64,000 bases of DNA from Pteria penguin (Eukaryota > Mollusca > Bivalvia > Pterioida > Pteriidae). The stretch covers positions 4,066,093-4,130,092 of the forward strand of contig CM068590.1 of assembly GCA_035048485.1 (NCBI GenBank). The letters are read 5' to 3'. The notes below the pieces were generated by a model. That model did no database searches. It was not told where the DNA came from and was given only the letters and a program-made list of their open reading frames with translations. A program made the position numbers and the translations under genes. Of this stretch, positions 31,873-46,014 are shown in pieces. Each line of letters begins with the position of its first letter. The stretch's first letter is position 1.

Positions 31873-34800
31873 ACTTCTACCATGTACAACATCCATCTGG
31901 TTAACCACTCCACGATCTCTGATACGCTCTTTCTTACTATACTCCACTTCTACCCTTTTCCACATACAAGTCGTTAACCACTCCATGACCTCTGATACCC
32001 TCTTTCCCATTTACCTTCACTTCTACACTCTACCACATACATCTGGTTAACCACCCCATGATTTCTCATACCCTCTTCCCCATTTACCCTTACTTCTACC
32101 CTGTACCACATACATCTGATTAACCACCCCATGATCTCTCATACCCTCTTCCCCATTTACCCTCACTTCTACCCTGTACCACATACATATGGTTAACCAC
32201 TCCATCATCCCTCATACTCTCTTTCCCATTTACCCTCATTTCTACCCTATACCACATACATCTGGTTAACCACTCCATGATCTCTCACACCCTCTTCCCC
32301 ATTTACCATCACTTCTACCCTGTACCATGTACATCTGATTAACCACACCATGGTCTCTCATAACATCTTCCGCATTTACCCTCACTTCTACTCTGCACCA
32401 CATATACATCTGGTTAACCACTCCATGAACTCTCACACTCTCTTCTCCATTTGCCATCACTTCTACCCTGTACAACATACATATGGTTAACCACTCCATG
32501 ATGTCTCATATCCTCTTCGCCATTTACCCTCACTTCTGCCCAGTACCACATGCATCTGGTTAACCACTCCAAGAACTCTCACAACCTCTTCCCCATTTAC
32601 CCTCACTTCTACCCTGTACCACATGCATCTGGTTAACCACTCCATGATATCTCATATCCTCTTCCCCATTTACCCTCAATTCTACCCTGTACCACATGCA
32701 TATGGTTAACCACTCCATGATCTCTCACAACCTCCTCCCCATTTACCCTCACTTCTACCCTGTACCACATGCATATGGTTAACCACTCCATGATCTCTCA
32801 CAACCTCCTCCCCATTTACCCTCACTTCTACCCTGTACCACATACATCTGGTTAACCACTCCATGATCTCTCACAACCTCCTCCCCATTTACCCTCACTT
32901 CTACCCTGTACCACATATACATCTGATTAACCACTCCATGATCTCTCACACTCTCTTCTCCATTTGCCATCACTTCTACCCTGTACAACATACATATGGT
33001 TAACCACTCCATGATGTCTCATATCCTCTTCGCCATTTACCTTCACTTCTGCCCAGTACCACATGCATCTGGTTAACCACTCCAAGAACTCTCACAACCT
33101 CCTCCCCATTTACCCTCACTTCTAACCCTGTACCACATGCATCTGGTTAACCACTCCATGAATATCTCATATCCTCTTCCCCATTTACCCTCAATTCTAC
33201 GCTGTACCACATGCATATGGTTAACCACTCCATGATCTCTCACAACCTCCTCCCCATTTACCCTCACTTCTACCCTGTACCACATGCATATGGTTAACCA
33301 CTCCATGATCTCTCACAACCTCCTCCCCATTTACCCTCACTTCTACCCTGTACCACATACATCTGGTTAACCACTCCATGATCTCTCACAACCTCCTCCC
33401 CATTTACCCTCACTTCTACCCTGTACCACATACATCTGGATAACCACTCCATGATCTCTCATACCATCTTCCTCATTTACCCATACTTCTACCCTGTACC
33501 ACATACATCTGATTAACCACTCCATGATCTCTCATACCTTCTTCCCCATTTACCCTCACTTCTACCATGTACCACATACATCTGGTTAACCACTCCATGA
33601 TCTCTCACACCCTCTTCCCCATTTACCATCACTTCTACCCTGTACCACGTACATCTGATAAACCACACCATGGCCTCTCATCACATCTTCCGCATTTACC
33701 CTCACTTCTACTCTGCACCACATATACATCTGGTTAACCACTCCATGATCTCTCACACTCTCTTCTCCATTTGCCATCACTTCTACCCTGTACAACATAC
33801 ATATGGTTAACCACTCCATGATGTCTCATATCCTCTTCGCCATTTACCCTCACTTCTACCCTGTACCACATACATCTGGTTAACCACTCCATGATCTCTC
33901 TCAACCTCCTCCCCATTTACCCTCATTTCTACCCTGTACCACATACATCTGGTTAAGCACTCCATGATCTCTCACAACCTCCTCCCCATTTACCCTCACT
34001 TCTACCCTGTACCACATACATCTGGTTAACCACTCCATGATCTCTCACAACCTCCTCCCCATTTACCCTCACTTCTACCCTGTACTACATACATCTGGTT
34101 AACCACTCCATGATCTCTCCCAACCTCCACCCCATTTACCCTCACTTTCTACCCTGTACCACATATACATCTGGTTAACCACTCCATGATCTCTCACACT
34201 CTCTTCTCCATTTGCCATCACTTCTACCCTGTACAACATACATATGGTTAACCACTCCATGATGTCTCATATCCTCTTCGCCATTTACCCTCACTTCTGC
34301 CCAGTACCACATGCATCTGGCTAACCATTCCAAGAACTCTCACAACCTCCTCCCCATTTACCCTCACTTCTACCCTGTACCACATGCATCTGGTTAACCA
34401 CTCCATGATATCTCATATCCTCTTCCCCATTTACCCTCAATTCTACGCTGTACCACATGCATATGGTTAACCACTCCATGATCTCTCACAACCTCCTCCC
34501 CATTTACCCTCACTTCTACCCTGTACCACATGCATATGGTTAACCACTCCATGATCTCTCACAACCTCCTCCCCATTTACCCTCACTTCTACCCTGTAAC
34601 ACGTACATCTGGTTAACCACTCCATGATCTCTCACAACCTCCTCCCCATTTACCCTCACTTCTACCCTGTACCACATACATCTGGTTAACCACTCCATGA
34701 TCTCTCTCAACCTCCTCCCCATTTACCGTCATTTCTACACTGTACCACATACATCTGGTTAACCACTCCATGATCTCTCACAACCTCCTCCCCATTTACC

Positions 34801-37800
34801 CTCACTTCTACCCTGTACCACATACATCTGGTTAACCACTCCATGATCTCTCATACCATCTTCCTCATTTACCCATACTTCTACCCTGTACCACATACAT
34901 CTGATTAACCACTCCATGATCTCTCATACCTTCTTCCCCATTTACCCTCACTTCTACCATGTACCACATACATCTGGTTAACCACTCCATGATCTCTCAC
35001 ACCCTCTTCCCCATTTACCATCACTTCTACCCTGTACCACGTACATCTGATTAACCACACCATGGTCTCTCATAACATATTCCGCATTTACCCTCACTTC
35101 TACTCTGCACCACATATACATCTGGTTAACCACTCCATGATCTCTCACACTCTCTTCTCCATTTGCCATCACTTCTACCCTGTACAACATACATATGGTT
35201 AACCACTCCATGATGTCTCATATCCTCTTCGCCCTTTACCCTCACTTCTGCCCAGTACCACATGCATCTGGTTAACCACTCCAAGAACTCTCACAACCTC
35301 CTCCCCATTTACCCTCACTTCTACCCTGTACCACATGCATCTGGTTAACCACTCCATGATATCTCATATCCTCTTCCCCATTTACCCTCACTTCTACCCT
35401 GTACCACATACATCTGGTTAACCACTCCATGATCTCTCTCAACCTCCTCCCCATTTACCCTCATTTCTACTCTGTACCACATACATCTGGTTAACCACTC
35501 CATGATCTCTCACAACCTCCTCCCCATTTACCCTCACTTTTACCCTGTACCACATACATCTGGTTAACCACTTCATGATCTCTCACAACCTCCTCCCCAT
35601 TTACCCTCACTTCTACCCTGTACCACATGCATATGGTTAACCACTCCATGATCTCTCACAACCTCCTCCCCATTTACCCTCACTTCTACCCTGTACCACA
35701 TACATCTGGTTAACCACTCCATGATCTCTCACAACCTCCTCCCTATTTACCCTCACTTCTACCCTGTACCACATACATCTGGTTAACCACTCCATGATCT
35801 CTCTCAACCTCCTCCCCATTTACCCTCATTTCTACGCTGTACCACATACATCTGGTTAACCACTCCATGATCTCTCACAACCTCCTCCCCATTTACCCTC
35901 ACTTCTACTCTGTACCACATACATCTGGTTAACCACTCCATGATCTCTCATACCATCTTCCTCATTTACCCATACTTCTAACCCTGTACCACATACATCT
36001 GATTAACCACTCCATGATCTCTCATACCTTCTTCCCCATTTACCCTCACTTCTACCATGTACCACATACATCTGGTTAACCACTCCATGATCTCTCACAC
36101 CCTCCTCCCCATTTACCATCACTTCTACCCTGTACCACGTACATCTGATTAACCACACCATGCTCTCTCATAACATCTTCCGCATTTACCCTCACTTCTA
36201 CTCTGCACCACATATACATCTGGTTAACCACTCCATGATCTCTCACACTCTCTTCTCGATTTGCCATCACTTCTACCCTGTACAACATACATATGGTTAA
36301 CCACTCCATGATGTCTCATATCCTCTTCGCCATTTACCCTCACTTCTGCCCAGTACCACATGCATCTGGTTAACCACTCCAAGAACTCTCACAACCTCCT
36401 CCCCATTTACCCTCACTTCTACCCTGTACCACATGCATCTGGTTAACCACTCCATGGTATCTCATATCCTCTTCCCCATTTACCCTCAATTCTACCCTGT
36501 ACCACATGCATATGGTTAACCACTCCATGATCTCTCACAACCTCCTCCCCATTTACCCTCACTTCTACCCTGTACCACATGCATCTGGTTAACCACTCCA
36601 TGATCTCTCACAACCTCCTCCCCATTTACCCTCACTTCTACCCTGTACCACATACATCTGGTTAACCACTCTATGATCTCTCACAACCTCCTCCCCATTT
36701 ACCCTCACTTCTACCCTGTACCACATATACATCTGGTTAACCACTCCATGATCTCTCACACTCTCTTCTCCATTTGCCATCACTTCTACCCTGTACAACA
36801 TACATATGGTTAACCACTCCATGATGTCTCATATCCTCTTCGCCATTTACCCTCACTTCTGCCCAGTACCACATGCATCTGGTTAACCACTCCAAGAACT
36901 CTCACAACCTCCTCCCCATTTACCCTCACTTCTACCCTGTACCACATGCATCTGGTTAACCACTCCATGATATCTCATATCCTCTTCCCCATTTACCCTC
37001 AATTCTACGCTGTACCACATGCATATGGTTAACCACTCCATGATCTCTCACAACCTCCTCCCCATTTACCCTCACTTCTACCCTGTACCACATGCATATG
37101 GTTAACCACTCCATGATCTCTCACAACCTCCTCCCCATTTACCCTCACTTCTACCCTGTACCACATACATCTGGTTAACCACTCCATGATCTCTCACAAC
37201 CTCCTCCCCATTTACCCTCACTTCTACCCTGTACCAAATACATCTGGTTAACCACTCCATGATCTCTCTCAACCTCCTCCCCATTTACCCTCATTTCTAC
37301 GCTGTACCACATACATCTGGTTAACCACTCCATGATCTCTCACAACCTCCTCCCCATTTACCCTCACTTCTACCCTGTACCACATACATCTGGTTAACCA
37401 CTCCATGATCTCTCAGACCATCTTCCTCATTTACCCATACTTCTACCCTGTACCACATACATCTGATTAACCACTCCATGATCTCTCATACCTTCTTCCC
37501 CATTTACCCTCACTTCTACCATGTACCACATACATCTGGTTAACCACTCCATGATCTCTCACACCCTCTTCCCCATTTACCATCACTTCTACCCTGTACC
37601 ACGTACATCTGATTAACCACACCATGGTCTCTCATAACATCTTCCGCATTTACCCTCACTTCTACTCTGCACCACATATACATCTGGTTAACCACTCCAT
37701 GATCTCTCACACTCTCTTCTCCATTTGCCATCACTTTCTACCCTGTACAACATACATATGGTTAACCACTCCATGATGTCTCATATCCTCTTCGCCATTT

Positions 37801-40800
37801 ACCCTCACTTCTACCCTGTACCACATACATCTGGTTAACCACTCCATGATCTCTCTCAACCTCCTCCCCATTTACCCTCATTTCTACCCTGTACCACATA
37901 CATCTGGTTAAGCACTCCATGATCTCTCACAACCTCCTCCCCATTTACCCTCACTTCTACCCTGTACCACATACATCTGGTTAACCACTCCATGATCTCT
38001 CACAACCTCCTCCCCATTTACCCTCACTTCTACCCTGTACCACATACATCTGGTTAACCACTCCATGATCCCTCCCAACCTCCTCCCCATTTACCTTCAC
38101 TTCTACCCTGTACCACATATACATCTGGTTAACCACTCCATGATCTCTCACACTCTCTTCTCCATTTGCCATCACTTCTACCCTGTACAACATACATATG
38201 GTTAACCACTCCATGATGTCTCATATCCTCTTCGCCATTTACCCTCACTTCTGCCCAGTACCACATGCATCTGGTTAACCACTCCAAGAACTCTCACAAC
38301 CTCCTCCCCATTTACCCTCACTTCTACCCTGTACCACATGCATCTGGTTAACCACTCCATGATATCTCATATCCTCTTCCCCATTTACCCTCAATTCTAC
38401 GCTGTACCACATGCATATGGTTAACCACTCCATGATCTCTCACAACCTCCTCCCCATTTACCCTCACTTCTACCCTGTACCACATGCATATGGTTAACCA
38501 CTCCATGATCTCTCACAACCTCCTCCCCATTTACCCTCACTTCTACCCTGTACCACATACATCTGGTTAACCACTCCATGATCTCTCACAATCCTCCTCC
38601 CCATTTACCCTCACTTCTACCCTGTACCACATACATCTGGTTAACCACTCCATGATCTCTCATACCTTCTTCCCCATTTACCTTCACTTCTACCATGTAC
38701 CACATACATCTGGTTAACCACTCCATGATCTCTCACACCCTCTTCCCCATTTACCATCACTTCTACCCTGTACCACGTACATCTGATTAACCACACCATG
38801 GTCTCTCATAACATCTTCCGCATTTACCCTCACTTCTACTCTGCACCACATATACATCTGGTTAACCACTCCATGATCTCTCACACTCTCTTCTCAATTT
38901 GCCATCACTTCTACCCTGTACAACATACATATGGTTAACCACTCCATGATGTCTCATATCCTCTTCGCCATTTACCCTCACTTCTACCCTGTACCACATA
39001 CATCTGGTTAACCACTCCATGATCTCTCTCAACCTCCTCCCCATTTACCCTCATTTCTACCCTGTACCACATACATCTGGTTAAGCACTCCATGATCTCT
39101 CACAACCTCCTCCCCATTTACCCTCACTTCTACCCTGTACCACATACATCTGGTTAACCACTCCATGATCTCTCACAACCTCCTCCCCATTTACCCTCAC
39201 TTCTACCCTGTACCACATACATCTGGTTAACCACTCCATGATCTCTCCCAACCTCCTCCCCATTTACCCTCACTTCTACCCTGTACCACATATACATCTG
39301 GTTAACCACTCCATGATCTCTCACACTCTCTTCTCCATTTGCCATCACTTCTACCCTGTACAACATACATATGGTTAACCACTCCATGATGTCTCATATC
39401 CTCTTCGCCATTTACCCTCACTTCTGCCCAGTACCACATGCATCTGGTTAACCACTCCAAGAACTCTCACAACCTCCTCCCCATTTACCCTCACTTCTAC
39501 CCTGTACCACATGCATCTGGTTAACCACTCCATGATATCTCATATCCTCTTCCCCATTTACCCTCAATTCTACCCTGTACCACATGCATATGGTTAACCA
39601 CTCCATGATCTCTCACAACCTCCTCCCCATTTACCCTCACTTCTACCCTGTACCACATGCATATGGTTAACCACTCCATGATCTCTCACAACCTCCTCCC
39701 CATTTACCCTCACTTCTACCCTGTACCACATACATCTGGTTAACCACTCCATGATCTCTCACAACCTCCTCCCCATTTACCCTCACTTCTACCCTGTACC
39801 ACATACATCTGGTTAACCACTCCATGATCTCTCTCAACCTCCTCCCCATTTACCCTCATTTCTACGCTGTACCACATACATCTGGTTAACCACTCCATGA
39901 TCTCTCACAACCTCCTCCCCATTTACCCTCACTTCTACCCTGTACCACATACATCTGGTTAACCACTCCATGATCTCTCATACCATCTTCCTCATTTACC
40001 CATACTTCTACCCTGTACCACATACATCTGATTAACCACTCCATGATCTCTCATACCTTCTTCCCCATTTACCCTCACTTCTACCATGTACCACATACAT
40101 CTGGTTAACCACTCCATGATCTCTCACACCCTCTTCCCCATTTACCATCACTTCTACCCTGTACCACGTACATCTGATTAACCACACCATGGTCTCTCAT
40201 AACATCTTCCGCATTTACCCTCACTTCTACTCTGCACCACATACACATCTGGTTAACCACTCCATGATCTCTCACACTCTCTTCTCCATTTGCCATCACT
40301 TCTACCCTGTACAACATATATTTGGTTAACCACTCCATGATGTCTCATATCCTCTTCGCCCTTTACCCTCACTTCTGCCCAGTACCACATGCATCTGGTT
40401 AACCACTCCAAGAACTCTCACAACCTCCTCCCCATTTACCCTCACTTCTACCCTGTACCACATGCATCTGGTTAACCACTCCATGATATCTCATATCCTC
40501 TTCCCCATTTACCCTCAATTCTACGCTGTACCACATGCATATGGTTAACCACTCCAGGATCTCTCACAACCTCCTCCCCATTTACCCTCACTTCTACCCT
40601 GTACCACATGCATATGGTTAACCACTCCATGATCTCTCACAACCTCCTCCCCATTTACCCTCACTTCTACCCTGTACCACATACATCTGGTTAACCACTC
40701 CATGATCTCTCACAACCTCCTCCCCATTTACCCTCACTTCTACCCTGTACCACATACATCTGGTTAACCACTCCATGATCTCTCATACCTTCTTCCCTAT

Positions 40801-43800
40801 TTACCCTCACTTCTACCATGTACCACATACATCTGGTTAACCACTCCATGATCTCTCACACCCTCTTCCCCATTTACCATCACTTCTACCCTGTACCACG
40901 TACATCTGATTAACCACACCATGGTCTCTCATAACATCTTCCGCATTTACCCTCACTTCTACTCTGCACCACATATACATCTGGTTAACCACTCCATGAT
41001 CTCTCACACTCTCTTCTCAATTTGCCATCACTTCTACCCTGTACAACATACATATGGTTAACCACTCCATGATGTCTCATATCCTCTTCGCCATTTACCC
41101 TCACTTCTACCCTGTACCACATACATCTGGTTAACCACTCCATGATCTCTCTCAACCTCCTCCCCATTTACCCTCATTTCTACCCTGTACCACATACATC
41201 TGGTTAAGCACTCCATGATCTCTCACAACCTCCTCCCCATTTACCCTCACTTCTACCCTGTACCACATACATCTGGTTAACCACTCCATGATCTCTCACA
41301 ACCTCCTCCCCATTTACCCTCACTTCTACCCTGTACCACATACATCTGGTTAACCACTCCATGATCTCTCCCAACCTCCTCCCCATTTACCCTCACTTCT
41401 ACCCTGTACCACATATACATCTGGTTAACCACTCCATGATCTCTCACACTCTCTTCTCCATTTGCCATCACTTCTACCCTGTACAACATACATATGGTTA
41501 ACCACTCCATGATGTCTCATATCCTCTTCGCCATTTACCCTCACTTCTGCCCAGTACCACATGCATCTGGTTAACCACTCCAAGAACTCTCACAACCTCC
41601 TCCCCATTTACCCTCACTTCTACCCTGTACCACATGCATCTGGTTAACCACTCCATGATATCTCATATCCTCTTCCCCATTTACCCTCAATTCTACGCTG
41701 TACCACATGCATATGGTTAACCACTCCATGATCTCTCACAACCTCCTCCCCATTTACCCTCACTTCTACCCTGTACCACATGCATATGGTTAACCACTCC
41801 ATGATCTCTCACAACCTCCTCCCCATTTACCCTCACTTCTACCCTGTACCACATACATCTGGTTAACCACTCCATGATCTCTCACAACCTCCTCCCCATT
41901 TACCCTCACTTCTACCCTGTACCACATACATCTGGTTAACCACTCCATGATCTCTCTCAACCTCCTCCCCATTTACCCTCATTTCTACGCTGTACCACAT
42001 ACATCTGGTTAACCACTCCATGATCTCTCACAACCTCCTCCCCATTTACCCTCACTTCTACCCTGTACCACATACATCTGGTTAACCACTCCATGATCTC
42101 TCATACCATCTTCCTCATTTACCCATACTTCTACCCTGTACCACATACATCTGATTAACCACTCCATGATCTCATATACCTTCTTCCCCATTTACCCTCA
42201 CTTCTACCATGTACCACATACATCTGGTTAACCACTCCATGATCTCTCACACCCTCTTCCCCATTTACCATCACTTCTACCCTGTACCACGTACATCTGA
42301 TTAACCACACCATGGTCTCTCATAACATCTTCCGCATTTACCCTCACTTCTACTCTGCACCACATATACATCTGGTTAACCACTCCATGATCTCTCACAC
42401 TCTCTTCTCCATTTGCCATCACTTCTACCCTGTACAACATACATATGGTTAACCACTCCATGATGTCTCATATCCTCTTCGCCCTTTACCCTCACTTCTG
42501 CCCAGTACCACATGCATCTGGTTAACCACTCCAAGAACTCTCACAACCTCCTCACCATTTACCCTCACTTCTACCCTGTACCACATGCATCTGGTTAACC
42601 ACTCCATGATATCTCATATCCTCTTCCCCATTTACCCTCACTTCTACCCTGTACCACATACATCTGGTTAACCACTCCATGATCTCTCTCAACCTCCTCC
42701 CCATTTACCCTCATTTCTACCCTGTACCACATACATCTGGTTAACCACTCCATGATCTCTCACAACCTCCTCCCCATTTACCCTCACTTCTACCCTGTAC
42801 CACATACATCTGGTTAACCACTCCATGATCTCTCACAACCTCCTCCCCATTTACCCTCACTTCTACCCTGTACCACATGCATATGGTTAACCACTCCATG
42901 ATCTCTCACAACCTCCTCCCCATTTACCCTCACTTCTACCCTGTACCACATACATCTGGTTAACCACTCCATGATCTCTCACAACCTCCTCCCCATTTAC
43001 CCTCACTTCTACCCTGTACCACATACATCTGGTTAACCACTCCATGATCTCTCTCAACCTCCTCCCCATTTACCCTCATTTCTACGCTGTACCACATACA
43101 TCTGGTTAACCACTCCATGATCTCTCACAACCTCCTCCCCATTTACCCTCACTTCTACCCTGTACCACATACATCTGGTTAACCACTCCATGATCTCTCA
43201 TACCATCTTCCTCATTTACCCATACTTCTACCCTGTACCACATACATCTGATTAACCACTCCATGATCTCTCATACCTTCTTCCCCATTTACCCTCACTT
43301 CTACCATGTACCACATACATCTGGTTAACCACTCCATGATCTCTCACACCCTCCTCCCCATTTACCATCACTTCTACCCTGTACCACGTACATCTGATTA
43401 ACCACACCATGGTCTCTCATAACATCTTCCGCATTTACCCTCACTTCTACTCTGCACCACATATACATCTGGTTAACCACTCCATGATCTCTCACACTCT
43501 CTTCTCCATTTGCCATCACTTCTACCCTGTACAACATACATATGGTTAACCACTCCATGATGTCTCATATCCTCTTCGCCATTTACCCTCACTTCTGCCC
43601 AGTACCACATGCATCTGGTTAACCACTCCAAGAACTCTCACAACCCCCTTCCCATTTACCCTCACTTCTACCCTGTACCACATACATCTGGTTAACCACT
43701 CCATGATATCTCATATCCTCTTCCCCATTTACCCTCAATTCTACCCTGTACCACATGCATATGGTTAACCACTCCATGATCTCTCACAACCTCCTCCCCA

Positions 43801-45468
43801 TTTACCCTCACTTCTACCCTGTACCACATACATCTGGTTAACCACTCCATGATCTCTCACAACCTCCTCCCCATTTACCCTCACTTCTACCCTGTACCAC
43901 ATACATCTGGTTAACCACTCCATGATCTCTCTCAACCTCCTCCCCATTTACCCTCATTTCTACCCTGTACCACATACATCTGGTTAACCACTCCATGATC
44001 TCTCACAACCTCCTCCCCATTTACCCTCACTTCTACCCTGTACCACATACATCTGGTTAACCACTCCATGATCTCTCATACCATCTTCCTCATTTACCCA
44101 TACTTCTACCCTGTACCACATACATCTGATTAACCACTCCTTGATCTCTCATACCTTCTTCCCCATTTACCCTCACTTCTACCATGTACCACATACATCT
44201 GGTTAACCACTCCATGATCTCTCATATCCTCCCCCCCCCACCCCATTTACCCTCACTTCTACCCTGTACCACATATATCTGGTTAACGACTCCATGATCT
44301 CTCATACCCTCTTCCCCATTTACCCTCACTTCTACCATGTACCACATTCATCTGGTTAACCACTCCATGATCTCTCATATCCTCCCACCCAACCCATTTA
44401 CCCTCACTTCTACCCTGTACCACATACATCTGGTTAACCACTCCATGATCTCTCATACCATCTTCCTCATTTACCAATACTTCTACCCTGTACCACATAC
44501 ATCTGATTAACCACTCCATGATCTCTCATACCTTCTTCCCCATTTACCCTCACTTCTACCATGTACCACATACATCTGGTTAACCACTCCATGATCTCTC
44601 ATATCCTCCCCCCCCCCCACCCCATTTACTCTCACTTCTACCCTGTACCGCATATATCTGGTTAACCACCCCATGATCTCTCATACCCTCTTCCTCATTT
44701 ACCCTCACTTCTACCCTGTACCACATACATATGGTTAACCACTCCATGATCCCTCATACCCTCTTCCCCATTTACCCTCACTTCTACCCTGTACCACATA
44801 CATCTGGTTAACCACTCCATGATCTCCCATACCCTCTTCCTCATTTACCCTCACTTCTATCCTGTACCACATACATCTGGTTAACCACTCCATGATCTCT
44901 CATACCCGCTTCACCACTTACACTCACTTCTACCTTGTACCACATACATCTGGTTAACCACTCCATGATCTCTCATACCATCTTCCGCATTTATCCTCAC
45001 TTCTACCCTGTACCACATATATCTGGTTAACCACTCCATGATCTCTCATACCCTCTTCCTCATTTATCCTCACTTCTACCCTGTACCACATACATCTGTT
45101 TAACCACTCCATGATCTCTCATACCCTCTTCCCCATTTATCCTCACTTCTACCCTGTACCACATACATCTGGTTAACCACTCCATGATCTCTCATACCCG
45201 CTTCACCACTTACACTCACTTCTACCCTGTACCACATATATCTGGTTAACCACTCCATGATCTCTCATACCCTCTTCCTCATTTTCCCATCATTTCTACC
45301 CTGTACCACATACATCTGGTTAACCACTCCATGATCTCTCATACCCTCTTCCCCATTTATCCTCACTTCTACCCTGTACCACATACATCTGGTTAACCAC
45401 TCCATGATATCTCGTACCCTCTTCCCCATTGAATCTCACTTCTACCCTGTACTACATACATCTGGTTA
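31873..45468. repeat. 73-bp satellite array, 13.6-kb version with higher-order repeats (unit 2)
   Basis: About 186 tandem copies of the 73-bp monomer also seen at 7831-9105. Distinct monomer variants (for example ones with TCACACTCTCTTCTCCATTT, CATGCATATGG, or TCTCATACCATCTTCCTCA) recur in a fixed order. The stretch at about 38640-40380 reappears 2123 bp further on at 40763-42503 almost unchanged, and 34540, 37102 and 39667 mark another repeat of about 2.56 kb. These equal roughly 29 and 35 monomers. Edge monomers (31.9-32.2 kb and 44.6-45.5 kb) are more diverged and unordered. Frequent minus-strand frames of 60 or 77 codons are by-products of the repeat. Confidence 0.97.
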
Positions 45469-45658
45469 ATCTACTGATTTAAACCACAGGTTGCCGACGA
45501 CTGATATAAGATAAAAGTAAGGTGACATCACATTTTTGGAAAATCATTCCGAATGAGGTGTGCGTTCATTGCTGGACATAGAGCTATATATTTTAATTTT
45601 GTCTTCAATAGTTAGTGAGGTTAGTTTATTTTTAAATTACTATTATAAGAGGATAACA
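45469..45658. other. Post-satellite spacer of unit 2
   Basis: Collinear with 9106-9290 in unit 1 (GCCGACGACTGATATAAG). No gene. Confidence 0.5.
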
Positions 45659-45877
45659 GGCAGTATCTTGTTATTTGCCCCGCTGTCTTCAAAATGTTTT
45701 GCAATGTCTCGATTTATTCCGTAAAATACGGAATAAAGCAAATGGAAATTAATAGAAACACTCCAACATGTTACCTTAGTCAAACAGACTTTAATTATTA
45801 CATACAACATGCGTATTTATATTCCATATATAGACCAAAATTGAAAGCTGTGTGGCAAATAACAGAATATTGCCGGG
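45659..45877. mobile_element. Short inverted-terminal-repeat element (MITE-like)
   Basis: About 219 bp bounded by GGCAGTATCTTGTTATTTGC at the left and the near-complement GCAAATAACAGAATATTGCC at the right, absent from unit 1 at about 9285. No coding capacity. The open frame starting at 45694 simply runs through it. Confidence 0.65.
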
Positions 45878-46014
45878 TTACATTATTTCCTAAAAATCTT
45901 CTAAATATAATATACCAACATTATTTCTTGAAATATTATAACTATAATATACCCGATATAAATGTGTATGTAATATGCATCAACATTGACATGAGACTTC
46001 ATCATTTCACTTTC

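Noticed and set aside
32266..44519. Dozens of minus-strand frames of 60-78 codons (VVQGRSEGKWGGGCERSWSG type)
   Set aside because: They are produced by the 73-bp satellite. The period is not a multiple of 3, so each frame dies within three monomers, and there are no splice or start signals.
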